A stretch of 33,104 nt of DNA from Prevotella sp. (GCA_017479675.1 JAFVBX010000016.1:1-33104), one strand, 5' to 3'; shown: positions 16,818 to 25,244, counted from the first letter of the stretch. Numbers and translations are program-made. The notes: generated from the letters alone by a model not told the origin.

Positions 16818-17348
16818 TTACTGCTGCATGAGCAACCACGCATCAGGATAAGTGCCCTGTAGTGACTGCTTGCACTGGGTAGCGCTGTCGCGAGTGTCGA
16901 ATGTTGCCACGATAACTCGGTACATGTTGCGCTCCTGGTTGAACGCTACCTGTGCGTCATAGCCTGCATTCTTCAACGTGTTCTGCAGTCCCTCGGCATT
17001 GGCACGCACTCCGAATGAGCCTACCACAACAGAGTAAGCCTTCAATCCGGCACCGTTTACCACGCTTACTTTCTCGCTTCTTACTGCCACATTATTATTA
17101 GTAACTACGGTCTGCTGCTGTGCAGGAGCCTCTACGAGAGGAGTAACGACAGGTGCCTGCTGAACCGGCTGAGCTTGTTCCTGAACGTATGGTTGAGCTT
17201 GCTGTACAGGCTGGGTGGTCTGTTGTGCCTGCTCCTGAGCCTTTGCCTTCTCGTATGCCTTACGATAAGCGCTCTCCTTAGAAGAGCCACAGCTTGCTAA
17301 CACCATGCTTGCACAAATTGTTGCAACAAAAAAAAGATGCTTTTTCAT
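16818..17348 (-). CDS. SPOR-domain lipoprotein
   Basis: A lipoprotein signal peptide ends at the lipobox LASC with C20 as the lipidated cysteine. A charged stretch (YRKAYEKAKAQEQAQ) and a linker rich in glutamine, proline and valine (about residues 36-85) follow. The C-terminal SPOR domain (about 100-175) is recognised by AYSVVVGSFGVRANAEGLQNTL, then YRVIVATFDTRDSA. SPOR domains bind denuded peptidoglycan at division sites, so the protein probably acts at the septum or on cell-wall turnover. It is the first gene of the run down to DUF3256, divergent from the YtxH gene, with a 196-bp shared upstream region. Confidence 0.9.
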   Translation of the reverse strand: MKKHLFFVATICASMVLASCGSSKESAYRKAYEKAKAQEQAQQTTQPVQQAQPYVQEQAQPVQQAPVVTPLVEAPAQQQTVVTNNNVAVRSEKVSVVNGAGLKAYSVVVGSFGVRANAEGLQNTLKNAGYDAQVAFNQERNMYRVIVATFDTRDSATQCKQSLQGTYPDAWLLMQQ

Positions 17349-17400
17349 TTTCTTTTCGATTGATTAAGTAATGTATTCGTTGTTTGAAATTTTAATGGCA

Positions 17401-17408
17401 CAAAGGTA
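17401..17408 (-). promoter_or_regulatory. -7 element ahead of the SPOR lipoprotein operon
   Basis: On the minus strand TACCTTTG matches the Bacteroidota -7 consensus TAnnTTTG. The -33 region, about 20 nt upstream, is AT-rich with no clean TTTG. The predicted start would leave a leader of about 45 nt before the lipoprotein ATG. Confidence 0.6.
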
Positions 17409-17483
17409 ATAAAAAAAATGTGTAAAATAGCCTTCTTTGCCTTTTTTAACATTCAAAATCCGTCTTTTTACCGATATTTTTAC

Positions 17484-17491
17484 TACATTTG
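17484..17491 (+). promoter_or_regulatory. -7 element ahead of the YtxH operon
   Basis: TACATTTG matches TAnnTTTG and lies about 54 bp before the ATG at 17545. The -33 position has only a weak T-rich match. It faces away from the SPOR lipoprotein promoter, so the two operons are divergently transcribed from a shared 196-bp region. Confidence 0.6.
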
Positions 17492-17544
17492 CAAATAGTT
17501 ACAAAAAGTAATTCATTTATTAACCAAAACTAAAACGTTCAATT

Positions 17545-17790
17545 ATGAAAACATTAGGTTATTTTGCTGCCATCGTAGGTGGTGCAGTAGCAGGCGCAAC
17601 AGCCGCTCTTCTTATGGCTCCTGAAAAGGGTGAGGACACACGTGCAAAACTTCAGAGCTCAGTACAGGAACTGCTCGACAAGTATAAGGTGCAGGAGACC
17701 ATCAAGGAGTTCTGTGACAAACACAATATCAGCCTGACTAAGAAGCAGGTAGAAGAACTTGTTGAGGAAGTTGCCGAAGCTGAAGCTTAA
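17545..17790 (+). CDS. YtxH domain small membrane protein
   Basis: The 81-residue protein starts with one glycine/alanine-rich membrane segment (about residues 4-25, YFAAIVGGAVAGATAALLMA), followed at once by APEKGEDTRAKL, the hallmark of the YtxH family, and a highly charged helical C-terminus. YtxH proteins are general-stress or envelope-associated proteins with no established biochemical role. It heads a three-gene plus-strand operon with a holin-like membrane protein and a small basic protein, a combination that suggests a shared membrane function. Confidence 0.9.
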   Translation: MKTLGYFAAIVGGAVAGATAALLMAPEKGEDTRAKLQSSVQELLDKYKVQETIKEFCDKHNISLTKKQVEELVEEVAEAEA

Positions 17791-17811
17791 CCACTTTTTA
17801 CATTAATTATC

Positions 17812-18216
17812 GTGTTTTCTAACGATCAGAACATAGAGTACATTGCCCAGTTTGTGGAAGAGGCAAAGCAATGGTTCGACCTAAAGACTAAGTACACACG
17901 ACTGACTTTGGTAGATAAGGTGGTGAGGATTATCACCAGCCTTATCCTCGTGATTGTCATCTCCGTGATACTTGTCCTGTCGCTTCTGTTCTTCTCGCTT
18001 GCCCTCTCCAACTTCATCGGACAGTTGCTCGGCAACCTGACCTACGGTTTCCTGTGCGTCGGGGCTGCCTACCTGATTCTGCTCATCATAGCCTACAACC
18101 TGCGCCATGCCCTAATAGAGCGGCCGTTGGTCTATTTCCTCATGAGCATACTTGCCGAGGATATAGATAATGAGGAAAACGCTGAAACCAAGTCGGAAAA
18201 TGATAAACTCGCTTGA
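17812..18216 (+). CDS. Holin-like membrane protein (phage holin superfamily 6 / holin-X type)
   Basis: The 134-residue protein begins at GTG 17812-17814, 21 bp after the YtxH stop; no in-frame ATG lies before the conserved region. Residues about 39-62 and 71-95 form two membrane segments, preceded by an amphipathic stretch (FVEEAKQWFDLKTKYTRLTLVDKVV) and followed by NLRHALIERPLV and an acidic tail. That layout fits the family annotated as phage holin, a common chromosomal protein of Bacteroidota and Actinobacteria that is not tied to prophages. There are no phage genes nearby, so it is more likely an envelope protein working with its YtxH neighbour than a lysis protein. Confidence 0.82.
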   Translation: MFSNDQNIEYIAQFVEEAKQWFDLKTKYTRLTLVDKVVRIITSLILVIVISVILVLSLLFFSLALSNFIGQLLGNLTYGFLCVGAAYLILLIIAYNLRHALIERPLVYFLMSILAEDIDNEENAETKSENDKLA

Positions 18217-18448
18217 TTCCCTACAGACAAAGAGAGCATCCCTGAAAAAGGAGATGAACAAGAAGGAGACGGAGCTCCACCAGACGTGGGACAGTCTCTT
18301 TCACAAGAAGGAGGACACCCTCATGTCGTCCATCTCTCCGACAAAGCGTGTGCTTTCATTCCTGTCGTCATCCACGGCTGTCGTTGACGGTATGTTGCTT
18401 GGCTGGAAGCTGTACAACCGCTTCGGCAGGAAACGCAGGCGCAGATAG
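18200..18448 (+). CDS. Small basic protein, third gene of the YtxH operon
   Basis: I place the start at the ATG 18200-18202 (82 aa), giving a 17-bp overlap with the holin-like gene; an ATG at 18170 in the same frame would make the overlap 47 bp. The N-terminal half is a charged helix (LQTKRASLKKEMNKKETELH) and the C-terminal half has a short, weakly hydrophobic stretch (STAVVDGMLLGWKLY) ending in a strongly basic tail GRKRRRR. I recognise no family. The conserved-looking order YtxH, holin-like, small helix protein suggests a membrane-bound complex. The operon terminates after it at 18612-18648. Confidence 0.6.
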   Translation: MINSLDSLQTKRASLKKEMNKKETELHQTWDSLFHKKEDTLMSSISPTKRVLSFLSSSTAVVDGMLLGWKLYNRFGRKRRRR

Positions 18449-18478
18449 GACGTCTTTAGGCATGCTTCACGGGTATGT

Positions 18479-18566
18479 CGGCATAGCCGGAAGGAGTGTC
18501 CGGCTATGCTGGGACAAGTGCACAGCATAATTGGAATAGGTGTCCGGCATAGCTGGAATAAATGTC
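18479..18566. repeat. Four tandem copies of a 22-bp repeat
   Basis: Units lie at 18479-18500, 18501-18522, 18523-18544 and 18545-18566, with a consensus near CGGCATAGCTGGAATAAGTG followed by TC. They are imperfect, sharing the core GCATAGCTGG or close variants and a GTGTC-like end. Inside the array, GCATAGCCGG (18481-18490) and CCGGCTATGC (18500-18509) form a perfect 10-bp inverted repeat with a 9-nt loop. The array lies between the small basic protein gene and the terminator, in a 294-bp gap that holds no gene. Confidence 0.85.
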
Positions 18567-18611
18567 CGGAAGTCTCTGGAGCGTCTTTTTACGTAGTTTT
18601 ACATGTCTAAA

Positions 18612-18648
18612 TAGCATGGCTTTACCTTGTTGAAGCTATGCTATTTTT
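18612..18648 (+). terminator. Intrinsic terminator of the YtxH operon
   Basis: TAGCATGGCTT (18612-18622) pairs with AAGCTATGCTA (18633-18643), with one G-T pair, a 10-nt loop and a following T-run continuing into TTTTTGTTTTG. It stops transcription from the YtxH operon 31 bp before the -33 element of the cysE promoter. Confidence 0.85.
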
Positions 18649-18679
18649 GTTTTGTTTAGGATATTTACTAAGTAAATAT

Positions 18680-18710
18680 TTGTGGATGTCGGATTTTTTG
18701 CGTACCTTTG
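18680..18710 (+). promoter_or_regulatory. Bacteroidota-type promoter for cysE and the following genes
   Basis: TTTG (18679-18682) and TACCTTTG (18703-18710) are separated by exactly 20 nt, an excellent match to the -33/-7 consensus. Transcription would begin near 18717, about 26 nt before the ATG at 18743. This promoter fixes the cysE start, because an earlier in-frame ATG at 18638 lies upstream of it and within the preceding terminator. Confidence 0.88.
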
Positions 18711-18742
18711 TGTCCAAATTTTCAACAAAAACACTTAACACG

Positions 18743-19666
18743 ATGTACAACAACAATCATGCGATAAGCGACACGGCAGAGCTGATGGCATCCGACGAAA
18801 GCTTCGGCGTACTCTTCCACAAGGTGCGCGACAATGTGCCTCTGCCTTCCAATACTGCTCTCAACGAGATAATCCTCCTTGCCCGCGAGATACTCTTCCC
18901 TGGCTATTTCGGCCACTCCAAGGTGAGCTCCGAGACCATGAAGTATCACATGGGTGTCAATATGGAGCGTTTCTTCCGTCTGATGAAGAAGCAGATTATG
19001 GCAGGACTGTGCTTTGCCGTTGACCCTAACGATGAATGTTTCTGCGTAGACGAGACACGCAAGAAGGCTATCGAGATAACGGAGGAGATAGTAAAGAAAC
19101 TCCCTGAGATACGCAAGGTGCTCGCCACTGACGTGGAAGCAGCATTCAACGGCGACCCTGCTGCCACCAGTTTCGGCGAGATAATATCCTGCTATCCTGT
19201 TATCAGGACACTCACCAACTACCGTCTGGCGCATGAGCTGCATCTGCTCGGAGTACCTTTGATTCCACGTATGATTACCGAATTGGCTCACTCTGAGACA
19301 GGCATCGACATACACCCTGCTGCCCAGATAGGTCATCACTTCACCATAGACCATGGAACAGGCGTGGTGATAGGTGCCACCTGTATCATAGGGAACAATG
19401 TGAAGCTCTATCAGGGTGTCACCCTCGGAGCCCTCAGTTTCCCGCTTGACAAGGATGGCAACCCAATAAAGGGAATACCTCGCCACCCGATACTTGAGGA
19501 TGACGTGATAGTATATAGTAATGCCACCATCCTCGGACGCATAACCATAGGCAAAGGAAGCGTGATAGGCGCCAACAAGTGGGTGACGGACAACGTGGCA
19601 AGCAACACGAAAATATATAAGAATTTGAAGATACACAGTGGTTTTGAAAATGGATATGGAATTTGA
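18743..19666 (+). CDS. cysE: Serine O-acetyltransferase
   Basis: The enzyme (EC 2.3.1.30) makes O-acetylserine from serine and acetyl-CoA, the first step of cysteine synthesis. The 307-residue protein has an N-terminal helical domain and a C-terminal left-handed beta-helix of hexapeptide repeats. Motifs include GIDIHPAAQIGHHFTIDHGTG, with the catalytic aspartate and histidine (D-H before GTG), followed by VVIGATCIIG, GVTLGA, IPRHPILEDDVIVYSNATILG and IGKGSVIGANKWVT. I chose the ATG at 18743 because the promoter overlaps the longer frame. The 3' end overlaps the methyltransferase gene by about 17 bp. Confidence 0.95.
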   Translation: MYNNNHAISDTAELMASDESFGVLFHKVRDNVPLPSNTALNEIILLAREILFPGYFGHSKVSSETMKYHMGVNMERFFRLMKKQIMAGLCFAVDPNDECFCVDETRKKAIEITEEIVKKLPEIRKVLATDVEAAFNGDPAATSFGEIISCYPVIRTLTNYRLAHELHLLGVPLIPRMITELAHSETGIDIHPAAQIGHHFTIDHGTGVVIGATCIIGNNVKLYQGVTLGALSFPLDKDGNPIKGIPRHPILEDDVIVYSNATILGRITIGKGSVIGANKWVTDNVASNTKIYKNLKIHSGFENGYGI

Positions 19667-21086
19667 AATGGTTACCAAGACCTTCATGGGACTTGAGGAC
19701 ATACTGTCACAAGAACTGGAGGCAATAGGCGCAAAGAATATACAAAAAGGATGTAGGGTGGTGACCTTCACCGGCGACAAGGCTTTGATGTACAAGGCTA
19801 ACTTCTCGCTTCGTACGGCTATTCGTATTCTCAAGCCTATCTCTCACTTCACAGCAAAGTCGGCAGAGGAGGTATATGACAAGATAAAGGCTATCGAATG
19901 GAGCGAGTATATAGCTGAGGGCAAGACTTTTACGGTTGACTCGGTGGTGTATAGCGAGACTTTCTCCAACTCGCGTTTTGTGACTTACAAGGTGAAGGAT
20001 GCCATAGTTGACCAGTTTCGTGAGAAGACCGGCGAGCGCCCCAACATCTCTGTGGCAGACCCTGATGTGCGCCTAAACGTACATATCAACGGCGAGGAGG
20101 CAACGGTGAGCCTTGACTCCAGCGGCGAGTCGCTTCATCGCAGGGGCTACCGTCAGGGCACCCTCGAGGCTCCGCTCAACGAAGTGCTGGCAGCAGGCAT
20201 GATTCTCATGACTGGATGGAAGGGCGAGACAGACTTCATCGACCCCATGTGCGGCTCAGGCACCCTGCTGATAGAGGCGGCGCTGATAGCACGCAACATA
20301 GCCCCTGGAGTGTTTCGCAAGGAGTATGCCTTCGAGAAGTGGGCAGACTTCGATGCAGACCTCTTCGACGAGATATATAATGACGACTCCAACGAAAAGG
20401 AATTCGAGCACCATATCTACGGCTACGACGTTGACTTCAAAGCTGTTAACATAGCCACAGGCAACATCAAAGCGGCAGGCTTGAGCTCTGATATCTCTGT
20501 GGAGCAGCAGGACTTTAATGACTTCAACGGTTCGGAGAATCCTGCCATCATTGTGACCAATCCGCCATACGGTGAACGCATTTCGACCAACAATCTCCTT
20601 GAGACATATAAAATGATAGGTGAGCGCCTGAAGCATGCCTTCAAGCGTGGGGATGCCTGGATATTGTCTTATAAGGAGGAGTGCTTCCAGCAGATAGGGC
20701 TGAAGCCAAGCGTGAAGATACCTCTTTACAACGGTTCGCTGGAGTGTGAGTTCAGAAAGTATCAACTCTTCGACGGCAAGTTCAAGACTTTCAGGGAAGA
20801 GGGCGGCACCGTGAAGACAGAAGAGGAGAAGAAAAAGATGTCGGAAAAGCGTCATTCATGGAAAAAACGTGAGTACGACAGGAAAAGGGAGGACCTTATG
20901 GACAAAGAGGCTGCCGACATACTCAGCTTCAACTTCACCTCGCTCGAGAAAGAGAGGGCTAAGCGCAAGGCTCAGCAAGCGAGGAAGGAGAGAGGCGAGC
21001 GAAAAGGGAAGATGCCTTTCAAAAAGCGCGAGACGAGGGCCGACAGACAGGAGAATCGCAAGAAATTCTTCGGAAAAGAAGAGTAG
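19650..21086 (+). CDS. rlmL: THUMP-domain class I SAM-dependent RNA methyltransferase (RlmL-type)
   Basis: The protein should methylate guanine N2 in 23S rRNA, as RlmL does at G2445 in E. coli. An N-terminal THUMP-type RNA-binding region (about residues 1-160) begins FEMVTKTFMGLEDILSQEL. The methyltransferase domain carries DPMCGSGTLLIEAALIARN (SAM binding, near residue 195) and the target-amine motif NPPYGER. A lysine/arginine-rich C-terminal tail of about 80 residues follows. Unlike the E. coli fusion enzyme it lacks the RlmK domain. Two in-frame ATGs near 19650 and 19656 are plausible starts; both overlap the cysE 3' end, and a GTG at 19638 seems too far upstream. Confidence 0.9.
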   Translation: MDMEFEMVTKTFMGLEDILSQELEAIGAKNIQKGCRVVTFTGDKALMYKANFSLRTAIRILKPISHFTAKSAEEVYDKIKAIEWSEYIAEGKTFTVDSVVYSETFSNSRFVTYKVKDAIVDQFREKTGERPNISVADPDVRLNVHINGEEATVSLDSSGESLHRRGYRQGTLEAPLNEVLAAGMILMTGWKGETDFIDPMCGSGTLLIEAALIARNIAPGVFRKEYAFEKWADFDADLFDEIYNDDSNEKEFEHHIYGYDVDFKAVNIATGNIKAAGLSSDISVEQQDFNDFNGSENPAIIVTNPPYGERISTNNLLETYKMIGERLKHAFKRGDAWILSYKEECFQQIGLKPSVKIPLYNGSLECEFRKYQLFDGKFKTFREEGGTVKTEEEKKKMSEKRHSWKKREYDRKREDLMDKEAADILSFNFTSLEKERAKRKAQQARKERGERKGKMPFKKRETRADRQENRKKFFGKEE

Positions 21087-21092
21087 TAAAGG

Positions 21093-23030
21093 ATGAAGAC
21101 GAGATACGGTTTACTCATATTGCTAACAATAATGTGTCTGAAGACAAACGCCCAACAGCCAGCGAATGAAGGAGTAAAGCCTCGCAGGCAGTTTACTCTC
21201 GAAGACTTAAACTTCGGAGGCAAGAACTACGAGGCTATGTCGCCACAGACGCTGAAGTTGTGGTGGGACGGAAACATTCTGGTGAAAGCAGACGAAAAGC
21301 CTGTCCCAACCAAGTATCCGAAGGTTTTCACCAAGGAGCATAACATATACATTCAGGTTTCGGAAGAGGCAGAGGAAAAACAGGTTACCACAGACGGAAC
21401 ACGAGAGATAGTCTATGGCGAGTCCGTCCATCGCAATGAGTTCGGCATTACCGAAGGCATATTCATGTCACCAGACAGGAAGAAGTTTGCCTTCTATCGC
21501 ATGGATCAGTCTATGGTGACCGACTATCCGCTTGTGAACACCTTTGAACGTATAGCTGTCTATGAGCCGGAGAAATATCCTATGGCAGGCATGACGAGCC
21601 ATAAGGTCTCTGTGGGAATATACGATATAGAGACAGAAAACACCACTTATCTTGACCTCGGCGATACTATAGACAGGTATTTCACCAACATAGCGTGGGC
21701 GCCAGACAATAATAGCCTCTATATCATAGAGGTGAACAGAAAGCAGAACGAAGCCAAGCTTGACCAATACTCTGCAAGCAATGGCAAACACCTTGCAACC
21801 CTCAATACCGAGACCGACGAGAAATATGTTGAACCACAGCATCCCATCAGTTTCTTGCCTTGGGACAGCTCGAAGTTCCTCATGTGGAGCCAAAAGGACG
21901 GGTATTGGCATCTTTATCTTATGAACACCAAAGGCAAGCTTATCAAACAGCTTACCAAGGGACCGTTTGTCGTCATGGAAATAATGGGCTACTGCGTTGA
22001 TACAAAGAGCGTTATCATAAGGACAAACGAGCTGTCACCCTTGCAGAGCAACTTCTTCTCCGTAAACATAAGGTCAGGCAAGAGAGTGTTGCTGGATAAC
22101 GGGGTAGGGGTGCATAGAGGCAAGTTGTCGGAGGACGGTAGCCGTCTGCTCGACTCTTATACGACACCAGATGTGCCTCGTGCCTACAATATAATAGAGG
22201 TAAAGACGAAGAAAACGACGGAATATTTCCGTTCAAAGAATCCTTGGGAGGAATATGCCGTGCCTCATTACAGGCAAGGAAGCTTAAAGGCAGCTGACGG
22301 GAAGACAGACCTGTACTACAGGATGGTGCTGCCGCCAGACTTTGAAGAGACAAAGAAATATCCTACTGTGGTCTATGTGTATGGCGGTCCTCATGCTCAC
22401 AATATAGATGCTTCATGGCATTGGAACTCAAGAAGTTGGGAGACATATATGGCTCAAAAGGGGTATATAGTCTATGTGATGGACAACAGAGGCTCGGAGA
22501 ACAGAGGCAAGGAGTTTGAACAGGTCACCTTCCACCAAATGGGACAGGTAGAGATGCTTGACCAGATGAAGGGTGTTGACTATCTCCGCTCGTTGCCATA
22601 CGTGGATAGCGACAGACTCGGAGTACATGGATGGAGCTTCGGCGGGTTTATGACCATCAGCCTCATGGTGAACTATCCCGACGTGTTCAAGGTAGGAGTT
22701 GCCGGTGGTGCCGTTATAGACTGGAAATACTACGAAGTGATGTATGGCGAGCGCTATATGGGAACCCCAGAGGGTAATGCCAGGGGGTATGAGAAGACTT
22801 CTCTCCTCTCACGGGCAAAGGATCTGAAAGGCAGGCTACTCATGATACACGGCATGAACGACCCCGTGGTGCTGCCTCAGCATGCCATGCAATTTCTCGA
22901 TGCCTGCAACAAGGCTGACGTTTATCCCGACTTCTACGTATATCCTGGTGAGGGACATAACATGAAGGGGCACATGTCCGTCCACCTTCACGAGAAGATT
23001 ACGAGGTATTTTGAAGACTATCTGAAGTAA
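21093..23030 (+). CDS. S9 family dipeptidyl peptidase (DPP IV-like)
   Basis: A secreted serine peptidase expected to cut dipeptides from proline-containing peptides in the periplasm. Residues 1-20 are a signal peptide (LLILLTIMCLKTNAQ). An N-terminal beta-propeller (about 60-400) carries VHRNEFGITEGIFMSPD and AFYRMDQSMVTDYP. The alpha/beta-hydrolase domain has the oxyanion segment VYVYGGPHAHN, the nucleophile S515 in GWSFGGF, D590 in GMNDPVV and H622 in GEGHNM. At 645 residues it is shorter than classical DPP IV (about 720-770). Where DPP IV enzymes have two consecutive glutamates to bind the substrate amino end, this protein has NEF. Peptide use is plausible for a Prevotella that grows on proteins. 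It follows the methyltransferase by 6 bp. Confidence 0.9.
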   Translation: MKTRYGLLILLTIMCLKTNAQQPANEGVKPRRQFTLEDLNFGGKNYEAMSPQTLKLWWDGNILVKADEKPVPTKYPKVFTKEHNIYIQVSEEAEEKQVTTDGTREIVYGESVHRNEFGITEGIFMSPDRKKFAFYRMDQSMVTDYPLVNTFERIAVYEPEKYPMAGMTSHKVSVGIYDIETENTTYLDLGDTIDRYFTNIAWAPDNNSLYIIEVNRKQNEAKLDQYSASNGKHLATLNTETDEKYVEPQHPISFLPWDSSKFLMWSQKDGYWHLYLMNTKGKLIKQLTKGPFVVMEIMGYCVDTKSVIIRTNELSPLQSNFFSVNIRSGKRVLLDNGVGVHRGKLSEDGSRLLDSYTTPDVPRAYNIIEVKTKKTTEYFRSKNPWEEYAVPHYRQGSLKAADGKTDLYYRMVLPPDFEETKKYPTVVYVYGGPHAHNIDASWHWNSRSWETYMAQKGYIVYVMDNRGSENRGKEFEQVTFHQMGQVEMLDQMKGVDYLRSLPYVDSDRLGVHGWSFGGFMTISLMVNYPDVFKVGVAGGAVIDWKYYEVMYGERYMGTPEGNARGYEKTSLLSRAKDLKGRLLMIHGMNDPVVLPQHAMQFLDACNKADVYPDFYVYPGEGHNMKGHMSVHLHEKITRYFEDYLK

Positions 23031-23054
23031 ACAAACAAAACAAGTATATACAAA

Positions 23055-24317
23055 ATGAACATTCTATTATTAGGTTCTGGCGGTCGTGAGCACGCCTTAG
23101 CATGGAAAATAGCTCAGAGTGAGAAGTGTGATACTCTATTCATAGCACCAGGTAATGCCGGTACAGACGGTGTCGGTGGAAAGGGTAAGAATGTGGCTAT
23201 GAAAGCTGATGATTTCGAGAGTATCAAGACTTTCGTGAAGGACAACTGTGTTGACATGATAGTCGTAGGACCAGAGGACCCGCTGGTAAAAGGTATCTAT
23301 GACGAGCTAAACCCGATAGTTCCAGTCATAGGTCCTTCAAAGGCTGGTGCCGTGCTTGAGGGCTCGAAGGATTTTGCAAAGGCTTTCATGAAGCGCCATA
23401 ATATTCCTACTGCTGCCTACGAGACGTTTGACGGAGAGCATCTGGAGGAAGGACTGAAATTCCTTGAGACACTCAAGGCTCCTTACGTGTTGAAAGCTGA
23501 CGGTCTGTGTGCCGGTAAGGGTGTTCTCATTCTCGATACCCTCGAAGAGGCAAAGAAAGAATTGAAGGAAATGCTTGGCGGCATGTTTGGCAATGCTTCA
23601 AGCAGAGTCGTGATAGAGGAATTTCTGTCAGGCATAGAGTGCTCAGTCTTTGTGCTTACAGACGGCAAGGACTACAAGATACTTCCAGAGGCAAAGGACT
23701 ACAAACGTATAGGTGAAGGCGATACAGGTCTGAATACCGGAGGTATGGGATCTGTTACACCTGTTCCGTTTGCCACAAAGGAGTGGATGCGGAAGGTGGA
23801 GGAGCGCATCATAAAGCCAACGGTAGAAGGCTTGGCACAAGAGAATATCGTGTATAAGGGCTTTATCTTCTTTGGTCTAATCAATGTTGGTGGAGGACCT
23901 ATGGTGATAGAGTACAACTGTCGTATGGGTGACCCAGAGACAGAGTCTGTCATGCTTCGTCTGAAGAGCGATATAGTAGAACTTTTTGAAGGTGTGGCAC
24001 AGGGAAATCTTGACACCAAGCAGATAGAGTTCGACCCTCGCTCTGCAGTTTGCGTAATGATGGTTAGCGGTGGATACCCTCAAGAATATAAGAAGGGTTT
24101 CCCCATAACAGGTATTGACCAGGTGGAAGGCTCTATAGTGTTCCATGCCGGAACGGCAATAAAGGACGGACAGGTGGTTACTGCCGGTGGACGTGTCATT
24201 TGTGTTGTTTCATACGGTGAGAACAAGGAGGAAGCGTTGAAAAAGTCTTTCAAGGAGACTGAAAAGATAAAGTTTGAAGGCAAATACAACCGTCGAGACA
24301 TCGGTGCCGATTTATAA
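23055..24317 (+). CDS. purD: Phosphoribosylamine--glycine ligase
   Basis: The ATP-grasp enzyme (EC 6.3.4.13) makes glycinamide ribonucleotide in purine synthesis. The 420-residue protein starts with [18 protein letters not shown], continues with GPEDPL and [20 protein letters not shown], then the ATP-grasp segments [24 protein letters not shown] and [12 protein letters not shown], where acidic residues bind magnesium, and ends with GGRVICVV. Length is normal. It follows the peptidase by 24 bp, with no recognisable promoter in the gap, and its stop shares one base with the start of the next gene. Confidence 0.97.
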   Translation: MNILLLGSGGREHALAWKIAQSEKCDTLFIAPGNAGTDGVGGKGKNVAMKADDFESIKTFVKDNCVDMIVVGPEDPLVKGIYDELNPIVPVIGPSKAGAVLEGSKDFAKAFMKRHNIPTAAYETFDGEHLEEGLKFLETLKAPYVLKADGLCAGKGVLILDTLEEAKKELKEMLGGMFGNASSRVVIEEFLSGIECSVFVLTDGKDYKILPEAKDYKRIGEGDTGLNTGGMGSVTPVPFATKEWMRKVEERIIKPTVEGLAQENIVYKGFIFFGLINVGGGPMVIEYNCRMGDPETESVMLRLKSDIVELFEGVAQGNLDTKQIEFDPRSAVCVMMVSGGYPQEYKKGFPITGIDQVEGSIVFHAGTAIKDGQVVTAGGRVICVVSYGENKEEALKKSFKETEKIKFEGKYNRRDIGADL

Positions 24318-24724
24318 TGCTCAAACATTTCTTTCTACATACATACACTCAGGTAGTACTCATAGCAGCTTTAACAACAGTTGTGTATGGGGCAGGATAT
24401 ACCAGGACTGCTATAGTCATGGGACTGGTTATGCTATGTTTCACCATTGCCAAAGGTATGTATAGAAATGAGAGCATGACGAGGGCATACGAGGTAGGAT
24501 TGTGCATAGGCATAGCCTCGCTTGTTTGGCATTGGTCGCTGATTGCCTTCCTTTTTTATCTGGTTTTCCTTTATGGTCCGATGAGGATATCTTCCTTGCG
24601 CATAGTGTGGACTTCATGTCTGGGTTTACTGACTCCTTTGTGGTGTTATGCCCCATACTGGATATACAATAACATGGACAATGTGACTACAATAGTCCTA
24701 AATGCAAAGGACACGCTGATATGA
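24317..24724 (+). CDS. Small integral membrane protein of unknown family
   Basis: The 135-residue protein has about four membrane segments (near residues 10-30, 33-48, 60-85 and 95-115), with short charged loops such as GMYRNESMTRAYEVG. I do not recognise a family. Translation is coupled: its ATG uses the last base of the purD stop codon, and its own TGA overlaps the ATG of the YqaA-type gene by 4 bp. That layout suggests it is expressed with purD and the membrane genes that follow. Confidence 0.7.
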   Translation: MLKHFFLHTYTQVVLIAALTTVVYGAGYTRTAIVMGLVMLCFTIAKGMYRNESMTRAYEVGLCIGIASLVWHWSLIAFLFYLVFLYGPMRISSLRIVWTSCLGLLTPLWCYAPYWIYNNMDNVTTIVLNAKDTLI

Positions 24725-25185
24725 TAGAGACGCTGGTACAGATTGGTCCGTTTGGCATGTTCCTTGCCGCCTTTCTTGCAGGAAGTTTCTTTCCTTTCTC
24801 GAGTGAGGCTGTAATGTTAACGCTGATGGCGATGGGTGTTGACCCTTGGCTGCTCATACTTTACGGAACGGCTGGCAACGTGCTCGGCAGCGTATTCAAC
24901 TACTGCATAGGTCGGCTGGGAAAGGAAGAGTGGTTTGAGAAATACCTGCATGTTTCACCTCAGCAAATGGACAAGGCACGGTGCTTCATGCGTGGCAGAG
25001 GAGCATACATGGGCTTCTTCGCTTTCATACCTCTGCTTGGCTCGGCTATAACGATACTTCTTGGACTGATGCGAGCCAACATCTTCATCACCTTCATGTC
25101 GATAACGATAGGAAAGGTTCTGAGGTACATATTCCTGATATACGGGGCTTACCTTATTAATTGGTTGGTACATCTGTTTATGTGA
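24721..25185 (+). CDS. YqaA family membrane protein (DedA/VTT superfamily)
   Basis: The 154-residue protein has the DedA-like fold typical of the YqaA family: a reentrant region (FFPFSSEAVMLTLMAMG), then GTAGNVLGSVFNYCIGRLG, a polar stretch and FAFIPLLGSAITILLGLMRAN before the last helix. DedA-superfamily proteins move undecaprenyl phosphate or phospholipids between membrane leaflets or support membrane homeostasis. The 4-bp ATGA overlap with the preceding gene marks tight coupling. The position ahead of a probable lipid-linked glycosyltransferase (DUF2723) is compatible with a lipid-carrier role, but this is inference. Confidence 0.88.
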   Translation: MIETLVQIGPFGMFLAAFLAGSFFPFSSEAVMLTLMAMGVDPWLLILYGTAGNVLGSVFNYCIGRLGKEEWFEKYLHVSPQQMDKARCFMRGRGAYMGFFAFIPLLGSAITILLGLMRANIFITFMSITIGKVLRYIFLIYGAYLINWLVHLFM

Positions 25186-25244
25186 GGCATTGCAGGAATA
25201 ACGAAATATCGACAAAATGACATAACGATAATACTAAAAAAGAT

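Noticed and set aside
17812..18216. Remnant of a prophage, from the holin-like gene
   Set aside because: This family is common on Bacteroidota chromosomes; no endolysin, terminase, portal, integrase or attachment site is nearby.
18479..18566. Short CRISPR array
   Set aside because: The 22-bp units are directly adjacent, without unique spacers, and there are no cas genes; this is a plain tandem repeat.
18638..18742. A longer N-terminus for the serine acetyltransferase, starting at the ATG at 18638
   Set aside because: This ATG lies in the preceding terminator and upstream of an excellent promoter (18679-18710); the added 35 residues do not belong to the family.
18722..19834. A 370-codon minus-strand frame antisense to cysE and the methyltransferase gene
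   Set aside because: It is a shadow of cysE: no family features, histidine/valine-rich composition expected from reading the complement, and the sense strand has a secure gene.
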